A DNA stretch of 9,048 bases from Lewinellaceae bacterium (GTDB lineage Bacteria; Bacteroidota; Bacteroidia; Chitinophagales; Saprospiraceae): assembly GCA_020636325.1 (NCBI GenBank), contig JACJYC010000032.1, positions 1 through 9,048 of the forward strand, written 5' to 3'. Positions 1 through 6,616 of the stretch are shown here, in pieces; the first letter of the stretch is position 1; the number at the start of each line of letters is the position of its first letter. Position numbers and translations under genes: made by a program. The notes below the pieces were generated by a model. That model saw only the letters and a program-made list of their open reading frames with translations, was not told the origin of the DNA and did no database searches.

Positions 1-461
1 CCTTCCGTGCCCAGCGGCTGGAGGCGTACGACCGAGCCCTGATAGTCCGTCACCGGGTTGTACCCGAACAATGCCACTCCGCCGAATAAATACGGCGAAA
101 ACCCGCTTTGCAGATTGTAGGGCTGGTAACCTAGGATGTTCCATTCCACCCCCAGCATGCCTTCGAAGATATTGCTGCGAAAAGACAGGTTCCGGGTCCG
201 GATCGCTTCATCACGGGCGTTGGCGTCGGTTCCGCCGACCTGGGCAAACTGGAATCCAAGGCGCAGGGATACAAAACGGTGAACGTTCCAGCGCAGGAAT
301 GCCCCCGCTGAGCCGCCGGTTTCCGATAGGATAATGCGCTGGGAATTCTCGCTCAGGTCGCCCCTGTAATTGGAGCCGCCGAGGAGCAAGCCGGCTTCCA
401 GGTTCTGGGCATTCAATGCCAGCCCGGACAATAAAAGAAAAAGAACCAACCCGTTTTTCAT
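1..461 (-). CDS. DUF6089 family outer-membrane beta-barrel protein, 3' end cut off by the window edge
   Basis: I translated this frame by hand; the ATG is at 461-459 and it stays open for 153 codons to the left edge. Residues 1-18 form a signal peptide (hydrophobic LVLFLLLSGLAL) with likely cleavage LNA|QN. The mature part alternates polar and hydrophobic residues as in outer-membrane beta-strands. It carries motifs I associate with the Bacteroidota DUF6089 family: NYRGDL (31-36), RNLSFRSNI (90-98), SPYLFGGVALFGYNP (122-136) and LQPLGTE (147-153). Family members are about 220-300 residues, so roughly a third to a half is missing. The function of the family is unknown; location in the outer membrane is inferred. 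The gene is divergent from the S8 peptidase, with 144 bp between the two start codons. The family call rests on remembered motifs, not a search. Confidence 0.85.
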   Translation of the reverse strand, partial: MKNGLVLFLLLSGLALNAQNLEAGLLLGGSNYRGDLSENSQRIILSETGGSAGAFLRWNVHRFVSLRLGFQFAQVGGTDANARDEAIRTRNLSFRSNIFEGMLGVEWNILGYQPYNLQSGFSPYLFGGVALFGYNPVTDYQGSVVRLQPLGTE

Positions 462-483
462 AAGTGCACCGTTTGTGAGGGCC

Positions 484-515
484 CAAAAATACGCCAACCG
501 CTGCAAAAGCTCAAT
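484..515 (-). promoter_or_regulatory. Candidate Bacteroidota-type promoter for the DUF6089 gene
   Basis: Read on the minus strand, TATTTTTG (491-484) matches the Bacteroidota -7 consensus TAnnTTTG exactly. ATTG (515-512) lies 20 bp upstream, within the usual spacing of the -33 TTG element. Transcription would begin roughly 15 nt before the ATG at 461, giving a very short leader. The plus-strand peptidase has only a weak candidate in the same gap (TTTG at 546-549 and a poor -7 match near 568-575). Confidence 0.45.
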
Positions 516-605
516 TTTTTGTCATAATTTATAATACAGCCAACCTTTGGAGCGTCTTTTTGATTTATATATTGTTTTTTTACACAAACAAACAGAGAAA
601 CAAAA

Positions 606-2261
606 ATGAATTTCAAATCGCTAGCGACTTTGATGCTGCTGTTCGCAGCTTGCATGGTTTACGCTCAGGACGCGCCGCCCAAAGATTGGCCCCAAATGGA
701 CCCGACACAGGATCACTATCCCGGCATGAGCACAGAAAAAACGTACAAAGACCTGCTGAAAGGCCGGCAAAGCCAGACGGTGATCGTAGCCGTCATTGAC
801 GGCGGGGTGGACGCCGAACACGAGGACCTGGCCGACATCATGTGGGTGAACAAAGGCGAGATCCCCGGCAACGGCATTGACGATGACCATAACGGCTATA
901 TCGACGATATCCACGGATGGAATTTTCTGGGCAACGCAAAAGGCGAGGATGTCAATTACGAAAACCTGGAAATGACCCGCCTGTACAAGACCTACAAAAA
1001 GAAATTCGAAGGCAGGGACGTCTCCTCCCTCAGCAAGGAAGAGAAAAAACAATACGACCAATACGAGGAATACGGCAAGATCATCGAAAACAAGAAAAAG
1101 GAGCTCTCGCCAAAGGTTGATTACTTCAGCCGGGGGTATGAGGTGTTCACAGCGCTGGCAGCGGCCATCGGCAAGGATCCGGAAGACATCGGTATCGATG
1201 ACCTCAAGAAATTCAAAAGCAAGGACGGGACCCTCGACCGGATTGCAAGCGCCGTAGCAGAAGACCTCTCCAAAGGCGCTACGTTCTTCGAGCTTTACGA
1301 CTACTTCGATGAGGGTTACAATTATTACAATGCCCAACTCAACTACCAGTACAACCCCGATTTCGAAGCCCGGCAACTCATCGGCGACAATCCGGAAAAT
1401 TACGCCGACCATAATTACGGCAACAACGATGTAGAAGGCCCCGATGCAGAACACGGCACCCATGTGGCCGGCATCATCGGCGCCATCCGCCATAACGGCA
1501 TCGGCATGGACGGGGTCGCCGACAATGTCCGCATCATGGCCGTCCGCACCATCCCCAACGGCGATGAGCGCGACAAGGACGTGGCCAACGCTATCCGGTA
1601 TGCGGTAGACAACGGCGCGCAGGTGATCAACATGAGCTTCGGCAAGGGGTCTTCCCCGGGTAAGGAAGCCGTTGACGCCGCCGTCAGGTACGCCATGAAG
1701 CACGACGTGTTGCTGGTGCACGGCGCAGGCAACGACAACGAGCTGATCAGTTATGAAGATAATTTCCCCAACGATAAATTTGACAAAAAGGGATTGTTCG
1801 CCCCCAAATACGCCAAAAACTGGATCGAGGTCGGCGCCATTTCCTTTACGGATGACGAAAACCTGGTGGCTGAATTTTCCAATTACAGCCCCACGCTGGT
1901 CGATGTCATGGCGCCCGGTGTAGAGATCTACTCCACGGTTCCGAACAGCAAATACAAGAATCTGCAGGGCACCAGCATGGCCTCTCCGGAAGTAGCCGGC
2001 CTGGCCGCCCTGTTGCGCTCCTATTTCCCTACCCTGACCGCCCAGCAGGTCAAGGAAGTGATCATGGGTTCGGTGGTTGAGCACAAAGGCAAGGTCATCA
2101 AGCCCGGCACCGAGGAACTGGTCGACCTCAAAGACCTTTGCGTCACCGGCGGCATGGTGAATACCTACCGCGCCGTGACTTTGGCCATGCAGACGAAGGG
2201 AAAAAGGAAGTGGGCCAAATCGGATAAAACCGAGAAGGCCGAGGTCAGGGCGATTCCTTGA
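606..2261 (+). CDS. Secreted subtilisin-like serine peptidase (S8 family) with a large insertion in the catalytic domain
   Basis: This 551-residue protein is an S8 serine endopeptidase with a complete catalytic set. Asp65 lies in VIDGGVD, His283 in EHGTHVAG, the oxyanion-hole Asn376 in GAGND, and the nucleophile Ser457 in GTSMASPEVAG. Residues 1-20 are a signal peptide with likely cleavage VYA|QD; a lipobox at Cys16 is poor (Phe at -3). The Asp and His motifs are 218 residues apart, against about 30 in classical subtilisins. The insert holds an acidic NGIDDDHNGYIDD loop (90-101) that resembles a calcium-binding loop, then a Lys/Glu-rich helical stretch (about 125-170). The C-terminus is basic and lacks a T9SS sorting domain, so the enzyme is probably periplasmic or released by another route. 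The ATG at 606 directly precedes the signal peptide, after an A-rich leader without a Shine-Dalgarno sequence. I see no separate propeptide. Substrate unknown. Confidence 0.93.
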   Translation: MNFKSLATLMLLFAACMVYAQDAPPKDWPQMDPTQDHYPGMSTEKTYKDLLKGRQSQTVIVAVIDGGVDAEHEDLADIMWVNKGEIPGNGIDDDHNGYIDDIHGWNFLGNAKGEDVNYENLEMTRLYKTYKKKFEGRDVSSLSKEEKKQYDQYEEYGKIIENKKKELSPKVDYFSRGYEVFTALAAAIGKDPEDIGIDDLKKFKSKDGTLDRIASAVAEDLSKGATFFELYDYFDEGYNYYNAQLNYQYNPDFEARQLIGDNPENYADHNYGNNDVEGPDAEHGTHVAGIIGAIRHNGIGMDGVADNVRIMAVRTIPNGDERDKDVANAIRYAVDNGAQVINMSFGKGSSPGKEAVDAAVRYAMKHDVLLVHGAGNDNELISYEDNFPNDKFDKKGLFAPKYAKNWIEVGAISFTDDENLVAEFSNYSPTLVDVMAPGVEIYSTVPNSKYKNLQGTSMASPEVAGLAALLRSYFPTLTAQQVKEVIMGSVVEHKGKVIKPGTEELVDLKDLCVTGGMVNTYRAVTLAMQTKGKRKWAKSDKTEKAEVRAIP

Positions 2262-2457
2262 AATGAGGCCGAAACCATAGTCCTGAAAGGGTCCAACAGG
2301 AGTCATGCCGGAATTTAAGCGTAAACCTGCAAGAAACCGCAAGCTTTCGCTTCAAATCACCAGTTGATCGGCTCTAAAGGGACTCCTTTCGGGGCAATCA
2401 GGCTGCAGAAGACCGGCGGGTACTCTATTCTAACACAAGGTTTTCTATATTTTTACC

Positions 2458-2483
2458 ACAAAAGAAACAAAAGGGCACAAAAG
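2458..2483. repeat. Three short ACAAAAG direct repeats in the convergent gap
   Basis: ACAAAAG occurs at 2458-2464, 2467-2473 and 2477-2483, that is with 9- and 10-bp spacing. The array lies just past the stop codon (2487-2485) of the HupE/UreJ-like gene. On the minus strand it gives a T-rich 3' trailer. The rest of the 2262-2484 gap between the convergent genes shows only a weak 5-bp stem (2376-2380 with 2385-2389) without a T tract. I see no convincing intrinsic terminator. Confidence 0.4.
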
Positions 2484-2484
2484 T

Positions 2485-3771
2485 TTAAATTGTCCTTGAA
2501 TTCAACTTCAGCGTACTTACTCCGGCCAGCACAACCAGCACAAGCACGATCCATTTTCCCTGTGCGGCAACTTGCCCCACCAGATCAGATGCCGTATTGG
2601 GTTGCAGCGCAATCCGCTCAGACATCCAGGCGACGGACGCTATGATGGCGAAAACCGCCCCGATTATCCTCACGCTTTTGTAATGGTTGTTTTTGCTCAA
2701 TATGATCAGCCAGGGGATGGTGAGCAGGATCAAAAAAACCTGCATGAGCTCAATGCCGATATTAAAGCCCAGGAGGCTGTACAGGAGTTCGGCAGGCCCC
2801 AGGTGTAGTTCGGTCAGCACGGTGGAAAATGCCAGACCGTGCACCAGCCCGAAGACCCCCGCTATGATCACTTCCCGCTTTGGAAAAATCGGCCGCAAGG
2901 CATGAACGGCGGCAACCAGGATCGTTACGGCAATCCCGATCTCAACCGGTTGCGGGGGCAGGGACAACCATTGCATAGCGCCCAGAAAGAGGGAAATGGA
3001 ATGTCCAACCGTAAATGCAGTCGCTATTTTCAGCATATTGAAAACCGTACGCCGCGTACCGGCATATTTCGTCCAGCGCCTGTTCTCGGCCGCCAATGTA
3101 GCGGGCAACAGCAAGACCAGCAGGAAAAGCAGGTGGTCGGCGCCTTCGGCAATATGGTGGATGCCGAGCCGGACCATTGCTGCAAACCCTTTGAATCTGC
3201 TGCCGTGGCTGAGGTTGACGTGCAGCGGGGGAACCGTATTGTCGGCAACGTTCAACCCGATCACCCCGAGGCTGTTTTCCTGATCGCCGGTCTCTCCGTT
3301 CTGCCAATCCCGGCTGACGGTTACAAATATTTTATGGGTCACCACCTGGTGCAGAACGCCGTCATAGTACAGGTCGAAACTCCGGTTGGATTCCCCCGGA
3401 GGCGGTTGCAGGGTAAGATAGGCTGTGAGCTCCTCATACCTGGCGGTAGCAGTCTGCTCAGCTTCTGCGATTGAAAAACCGGTGACCGCAACCGTCCAGG
3501 GTTTGCCGTTCAGGCTTTTCGGGTGAAAATGGGAAATCAGGTAATCGGAAAGTTGCCGCCTCAGCATCGCATCAAGCGTTCCACCCAGGTCGGTTACGTT
3601 GAAAGAGACGGCCGGTTGCAACTCTTTCAGGGGAATTTTCAGCTCAGCTTCGATCATGTCCGAACCTACTGCCAACGACAACACAGAATGGGGCATCGGA
3701 TGTGCGATGGCCAGTTGCGCCGCCGAGAGCAGCAAAAGCAGGAGAATCATTTTATTCCACATACGCGTCAT
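2485..3771 (-). CDS. HupE/UreJ-like integral membrane protein with N-terminal periplasmic domain
   Basis: Starting at the ATG at 3771, this is a 428-residue protein. Residues 1-23 are a signal peptide with likely cleavage AIA|HP, so the mature protein would begin with histidine (HPMPHS). Residues 24 to about 190 form a soluble, probably periplasmic domain. The C-terminal half has about seven hydrophobic segments (near 203-225, 245-268, 275-295, 300-320, 326-358, 367-385, 406-424). The membrane part carries GIHHIAEGADHLLF (203-216), FTVGHS (253-258), FGLVHGLAFS (307-316) and FNIGIELMQ (336-344), the histidine-rich pattern of HupE/UreJ-type proteins, which have been linked to nickel handling. 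A longer frame starts at 3828, but it would overlap the DUF3500 gene by 26 bp and put 19 charged or polar residues before the signal peptide. Met codons at 3762 and 3750 are also possible. It lies 31 bp downstream of the DUF3500 gene, probably in one operon. The substrate is unknown. Confidence 0.85.
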   Translation of the reverse strand: MTRMWNKMILLLLLLSAAQLAIAHPMPHSVLSLAVGSDMIEAELKIPLKELQPAVSFNVTDLGGTLDAMLRRQLSDYLISHFHPKSLNGKPWTVAVTGFSIAEAEQTATARYEELTAYLTLQPPPGESNRSFDLYYDGVLHQVVTHKIFVTVSRDWQNGETGDQENSLGVIGLNVADNTVPPLHVNLSHGSRFKGFAAMVRLGIHHIAEGADHLLFLLVLLLPATLAAENRRWTKYAGTRRTVFNMLKIATAFTVGHSISLFLGAMQWLSLPPQPVEIGIAVTILVAAVHALRPIFPKREVIIAGVFGLVHGLAFSTVLTELHLGPAELLYSLLGFNIGIELMQVFLILLTIPWLIILSKNNHYKSVRIIGAVFAIIASVAWMSERIALQPNTASDLVGQVAAQGKWIVLVLVVLAGVSTLKLNSRTI

Positions 3772-3802
3772 GTTGGTATCGGTCAAAAATTGACTTCTCT
3801 TT

Positions 3803-5272
3803 TCAATTCCGAATAAATTTCCCGGCATACAAGCGGTTTTTTTCCTGCACTTTCAGGATATAGCTCCCTTTCGGCAAGGATTGGATATCCACGATGATCC
3901 GGGCGCCGGAATCCATGCCGCGGTAAACCGTCCTGCCGGACATGTCGGAGACGGTAATCACAGCATCGGCCACTTCCAGCGGCAACACGACAACGATCTG
4001 GCTGTCGGCCGGGTTGGGATATATGCTGATGTTCCGGGATAATTCCAATTGATGAACGGCCGTCGAGGTGTTGTCGATCGCATCCCCGCTCAGGTCCACC
4101 CCGTAATCATGCACGTGGTCGCGCCAGACCGAATGGTAATGGATCTGGTTTTGAAAGACCACCCCGTTTTGGCAGGCAAATTCAATCCAGACGGTGGGCC
4201 CGTCAATGCGCGCATAGTTGGAATTGGACGCCAGGAAAGAAGTCGCACTTCCAGCCGTGCCGTTCCCGGTAAAGGCGATATAGGTCTGGTCTATTTCCGA
4301 CGTATACCGGGCCATAACGGCCTTGGCGGTGACGGAGTCCATATCTTCCACGTAATTGCGGACGGCCTCCAGCACCAGATCCTTCTGGGCGCTGGTCAGG
4401 GCGCTGACGGCAAGTCCCTGTTTGGTGGAAGGGAAGGTATTGTTGTTACCGTTGCTTTCCCCCGGGCTCATCAAACAATCGCTGAAAGTGGTATTGAGCT
4501 TGGCCGTTGCGAGTTCGGATGAGCTCAGGGAAGCCAGCATGGTTCGCAGGGCCGTACGTTCATCCTCCATGGGGCCATAACTGACGCCGTTGTAGGTAAA
4601 AGTGGTCGGTTCAAGGGCCACAAAGAACGGGGTTGCTCCGATCACGTGGCCGTTGTTGAACGCGATGTTGGCCGCGTAGTGGTGCCCGCCGAACTGCAGC
4701 ATCCAGGCGCCGGTTTCGCTCGGTGCGTTCAGGAAGGCCAGCCAGCGCAAACCCGAGTTGTATTGGGAACTGGAGGCGCCGTTGGCAGCCAGGTAATCCT
4801 CGGCGGTTGTAATGTCCAGGTATTCCTGATAACCATTATCGGATGAGGCGCCGAGCACATCCTGGATCACCTGCTTGGCGAGGGTCAGTTGGGCGGACGT
4901 GAGCGAGCCCAGCTGAATGCCGTTCCTGCAGCCCGAACCGCAGGGCAGGTTGCTCCACTTCCGGGCCAGCGTTGTGGTATAGCTGAGCTGCAAGGTCGAT
5001 TGCTGGGCCGAACTGAGCGAATTGTAAAAGGCCTCCGCATCTGCCACGACCTGGGATACATCGAGGTCGGACGGGACCGGGGGCGCAAAGTTGTAATTGA
5101 ACGGCGCCGGGTTTTCCTGCAAGCCATCAAACATGCTGCCGGCTTCTCTTGCGCCGTTGCTCGCATAAAACAAAGCAATAACGCAAACTGCTGAAACCAG
5201 CAATAAAACGGATTCAAGGCTGATTGCTGAATGGATTTTAGCCGGCTCCGGGATGTAAAGCTTTTTTTGCAT
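3803..5272 (-). CDS. DUF3500 domain protein with T9SS type A sorting domain
   Basis: This 489-residue protein has an N-terminal signal or anchor segment (hydrophobic 22-36) behind an unusually long n-region of about 20 residues. A DUF3500 domain spans about 75-395, and a type IX secretion sorting domain covers about 412-489 (ISIYPNPADSQ, then TVSDMSGRTVYRG and GSYILKVQEKNRLYAGKFIRN split across the C-terminus). The last part is typical of proteins moved across the outer membrane by the Bacteroidota T9SS. DUF3500 hallmarks visible are WMLQFGGHHYAANIAF (190-205), RIDGPTVWIEFACQ (355-368) and the histidine-rich IHYHSVWRDHVHDYG (377-391). A CGSGC pair lies at 111-115. The clustered histidines suggest metal binding, but this is inference; the family has no established function that I know of. 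The next in-frame Met is residue 47, past the hydrophobic segment, which supports the start chosen. It is followed after 31 bp by the HupE/UreJ-like gene. Confidence 0.88.
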   Translation of the reverse strand: MQKKLYIPEPAKIHSAISLESVLLLVSAVCVIALFYASNGAREAGSMFDGLQENPAPFNYNFAPPVPSDLDVSQVVADAEAFYNSLSSAQQSTLQLSYTTTLARKWSNLPCGSGCRNGIQLGSLTSAQLTLAKQVIQDVLGASSDNGYQEYLDITTAEDYLAANGASSSQYNSGLRWLAFLNAPSETGAWMLQFGGHHYAANIAFNNGHVIGATPFFVALEPTTFTYNGVSYGPMEDERTALRTMLASLSSSELATAKLNTTFSDCLMSPGESNGNNNTFPSTKQGLAVSALTSAQKDLVLEAVRNYVEDMDSVTAKAVMARYTSEIDQTYIAFTGNGTAGSATSFLASNSNYARIDGPTVWIEFACQNGVVFQNQIHYHSVWRDHVHDYGVDLSGDAIDNTSTAVHQLELSRNISIYPNPADSQIVVVLPLEVADAVITVSDMSGRTVYRGMDSGARIIVDIQSLPKGSYILKVQEKNRLYAGKFIRN

Positions 5273-5295
5273 GGTGGATCTTTTTTAGAGGTTCT

Positions 5296-5313
5296 TACCT
5301 ATTCGTGTAGGTA
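5296..5313. promoter_or_regulatory. Inverted repeat upstream of the DUF3500 operon, possible operator
   Basis: TACCTA (5296-5301) and TAGGTA (5308-5313) are perfect 6-bp inverted arms around a 6-bp centre, 24 bp upstream of the DUF3500 ATG (5272). A minus-strand TTTG (5327-5324) lies about one promoter length upstream, so the repeat would overlap a -7 region. There is no following T tract, so it is unlikely to be the terminator of the aldo/keto reductase gene. A role as repressor site is inference. Confidence 0.3.
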
Positions 5314-5353
5314 TCCTTTTTTTCAAAAGGTTGCATCCTTCCCGCTGAATTCC

Positions 5354-6361
5354 CTAATTATTCACCAGCTTCATCGCCCCATCGCTGTACCTCGGCCCCG
5401 TATTCGGGTATTTCCGGATCACGGCTTCGATCCGTTCCTGGTCGGCTTTATCCAGCTGAATGTCGAGGGCGGCGGTGTTCTCTTCCAGGTACTTGCGGCG
5501 CTTGGTGCCCGGAATGGGGATGATATCGTCGCCTTGGGCCAATACCCAGGCCAGGGCCAGCTGGGCGGGCTTGCACTGCTTGTCGGCGGCCAGTTCCGCA
5601 AATTCCCTGACCAGGTTGTTGTTGTTTTCCCGGTAAGCTTCCCCGAAGCGCGGCAGGGTGCTGCGAAAATCGGTATCCGGATAGGGCTTGTCGTGCGGCA
5701 GCGTTGCCGTGATCAGGCCGCGGGCCAATGGGCTGAACGGCACCAGGCTGATGCCCAGTTCGCGGATGGTCGTCAGGATCTCTCCTTCAACCTCGCGGGT
5801 GAGGAGTGAATACTCGCTTTGCAGGGCGGCGATCGGGTGTACGGCATGCGCCCGGCGGATCGATTCGGCAGAGGCTTCCGACAGGCCGAGGTAGCGCACC
5901 TTGCCCGCCTGAACCAGATCAGACATCGCGCCCACCATGTCCTCAACCGGCACCTTCGGGTCGACCCGGTGGGCGTAGTACAGGTCGATGGTATCGATGT
6001 TGAGGCGTTTCAGGCTGGCGTCCACCGCTGTTTTGAGGTATCCCGGCGAGCAGTCCAGCCAGGTATTGGACGTACCGCCGAAGCTCAGCGTAGCGCCTTC
6101 CGACCGGCGGAAACCGAACTTGGTGGCGATAAAGATCTTGTCCCGCCGGGAGGAGAGCACTTTCGAGAGGAGTTCCTCATTGGCGCCGAAGCCGTAAAAG
6201 TCGGCCGTATCCCAGAAGTTGATGCCCAGGTCGAGGGCGTGGTGCAGGGTGGCGATGGATTCTGCTTCGTCAGCGGCGCCGTAGCCGAAGCTCATCCCCA
6301 TGCAGCCGAGGCCGATGGCGGATATGGATTCGGAGGTGTTGCCTAGTTTGCGGTATTTCAT
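5354..6361 (-). CDS. Aldo/keto reductase
   Basis: This 335-residue cytosolic protein is a complete aldo/keto reductase, an NADPH-dependent enzyme that reduces aldehydes or ketones on a TIM-barrel fold. The catalytic tetrad is visible as Asp51 and Tyr56 (WDTADFYG), Lys81 (ATKFG) and His131 (YYAHRVD). The N-terminal KLGNT and GLGCMGMS motifs and the cofactor-binding IPGTKRRKYLEEN (283-295) are also present. The GCMGMS and AHRVDPKVPVED motifs resemble the AKR13/YakC-type group that includes many bacterial oxidoreductases with unknown substrates. The start at 6361 matches the standard MKYRKLG N-terminus. The start codon follows directly on a 26-bp tandem repeat array, so its leader and ribosome binding region are made of repeat sequence. 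It lies 81 bp upstream of the DUF3500 gene on the same strand, and read-through is possible. Confidence 0.95.
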   Translation of the reverse strand: MKYRKLGNTSESISAIGLGCMGMSFGYGAADEAESIATLHHALDLGINFWDTADFYGFGANEELLSKVLSSRRDKIFIATKFGFRRSEGATLSFGGTSNTWLDCSPGYLKTAVDASLKRLNIDTIDLYYAHRVDPKVPVEDMVGAMSDLVQAGKVRYLGLSEASAESIRRAHAVHPIAALQSEYSLLTREVEGEILTTIRELGISLVPFSPLARGLITATLPHDKPYPDTDFRSTLPRFGEAYRENNNNLVREFAELAADKQCKPAQLALAWVLAQGDDIIPIPGTKRRKYLEENTAALDIQLDKADQERIEAVIRKYPNTGPRYSDGAMKLVNN

Positions 6362-6363
6362 GG

Positions 6364-6467
6364 TTACAGATATTTTGGTCCGCTGGACCTTACAGATATT
6401 GCGGTCCGCTGGACTTTACAGATATTGCGGTCCGCTGGACTTTACAGAAATTTCGGTCCGCTGGACC
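6364..6467. repeat. Four tandem 26-bp repeats abutting the aldo/keto reductase start codon
   Basis: The units lie at 6364-6389, 6390-6415, 6416-6441 and 6442-6467. On the plus strand each reads TTACAGATATT followed by GCGGTCCGCTGGACY. Units 2 and 3 are identical; units 1 and 4 differ in the middle (TTTTGG, TTTCGG) and end in C instead of T. Every unit holds a short inverted repeat, GGTCC-GCT-GGACC in the outer units. The array begins two bases upstream of the ATG at 6361, so unit 1 supplies the translation start region of the reductase. There are no spacers, so it is not a CRISPR array. Confidence 0.9.
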
Positions 6468-6492
6468 TTGCGGGTGTTAGATGATTTGGACA

Positions 6493-6556
6493 ATTCCTCA
6501 GTTCCTCAATTCCTCAGTTCCTCAATTCCTCAATTCCTCAGTTCCTCAATTCCTCA
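6493..6556. repeat. Octanucleotide tandem array, eight RTTCCTCA units
   Basis: Eight contiguous 8-bp units alternate between ATTCCTCA and GTTCCTCA from 6493 to 6556. They are followed by degenerate copies (TTTCCCCA at 6557-6564 and a C-rich tail). The array lies between the 3' end of the epimerase gene (6617) and the 26-bp array upstream of the reductase, all of it non-coding. The unit length is not a multiple of three. A tract of this kind can change copy number by slippage. The 6468-6492 and 6565-6616 segments around it show nothing convincing. Confidence 0.9.
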
Positions 6557-6616
6557 TTTCCCCATTTCCTCCCCCGTCCGACAAAGCCTCAGCGACATTG
6601 GAGCTTTCTCAGCAAA

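Noticed and set aside
606..2261. T9SS sorting domain or lipoprotein anchor on the S8 peptidase
   Set aside because: The C-terminus is short, basic and lacks the sorting-domain motifs; the Cys16 lipobox has Phe at -3 and the A|Q cleavage site fits better.
621..2342. 573-codon open frame on the minus strand opposite the S8 peptidase
   Set aside because: It mirrors a GC-rich coding sequence almost exactly, its product is low-complexity and Val/Phe-rich with no recognisable motif, and the plus-strand gene has complete catalytic motifs.
2376..2389. AAAGG-GACT-CCTTT stem as a terminator for the S8 gene
   Set aside because: The stem is only 5 bp and is not followed by a T tract on either strand.
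3772..3828. Upstream start for the HupE/UreJ-like protein at 3828
   Set aside because: It would overlap the DUF3500 gene and put a hydrophilic stretch before the signal peptide; the ATG at 3771 begins right before that signal.
6364..6467. CRISPR array
   Set aside because: The 26-bp units are directly adjacent with no spacers and no cas genes are nearby.
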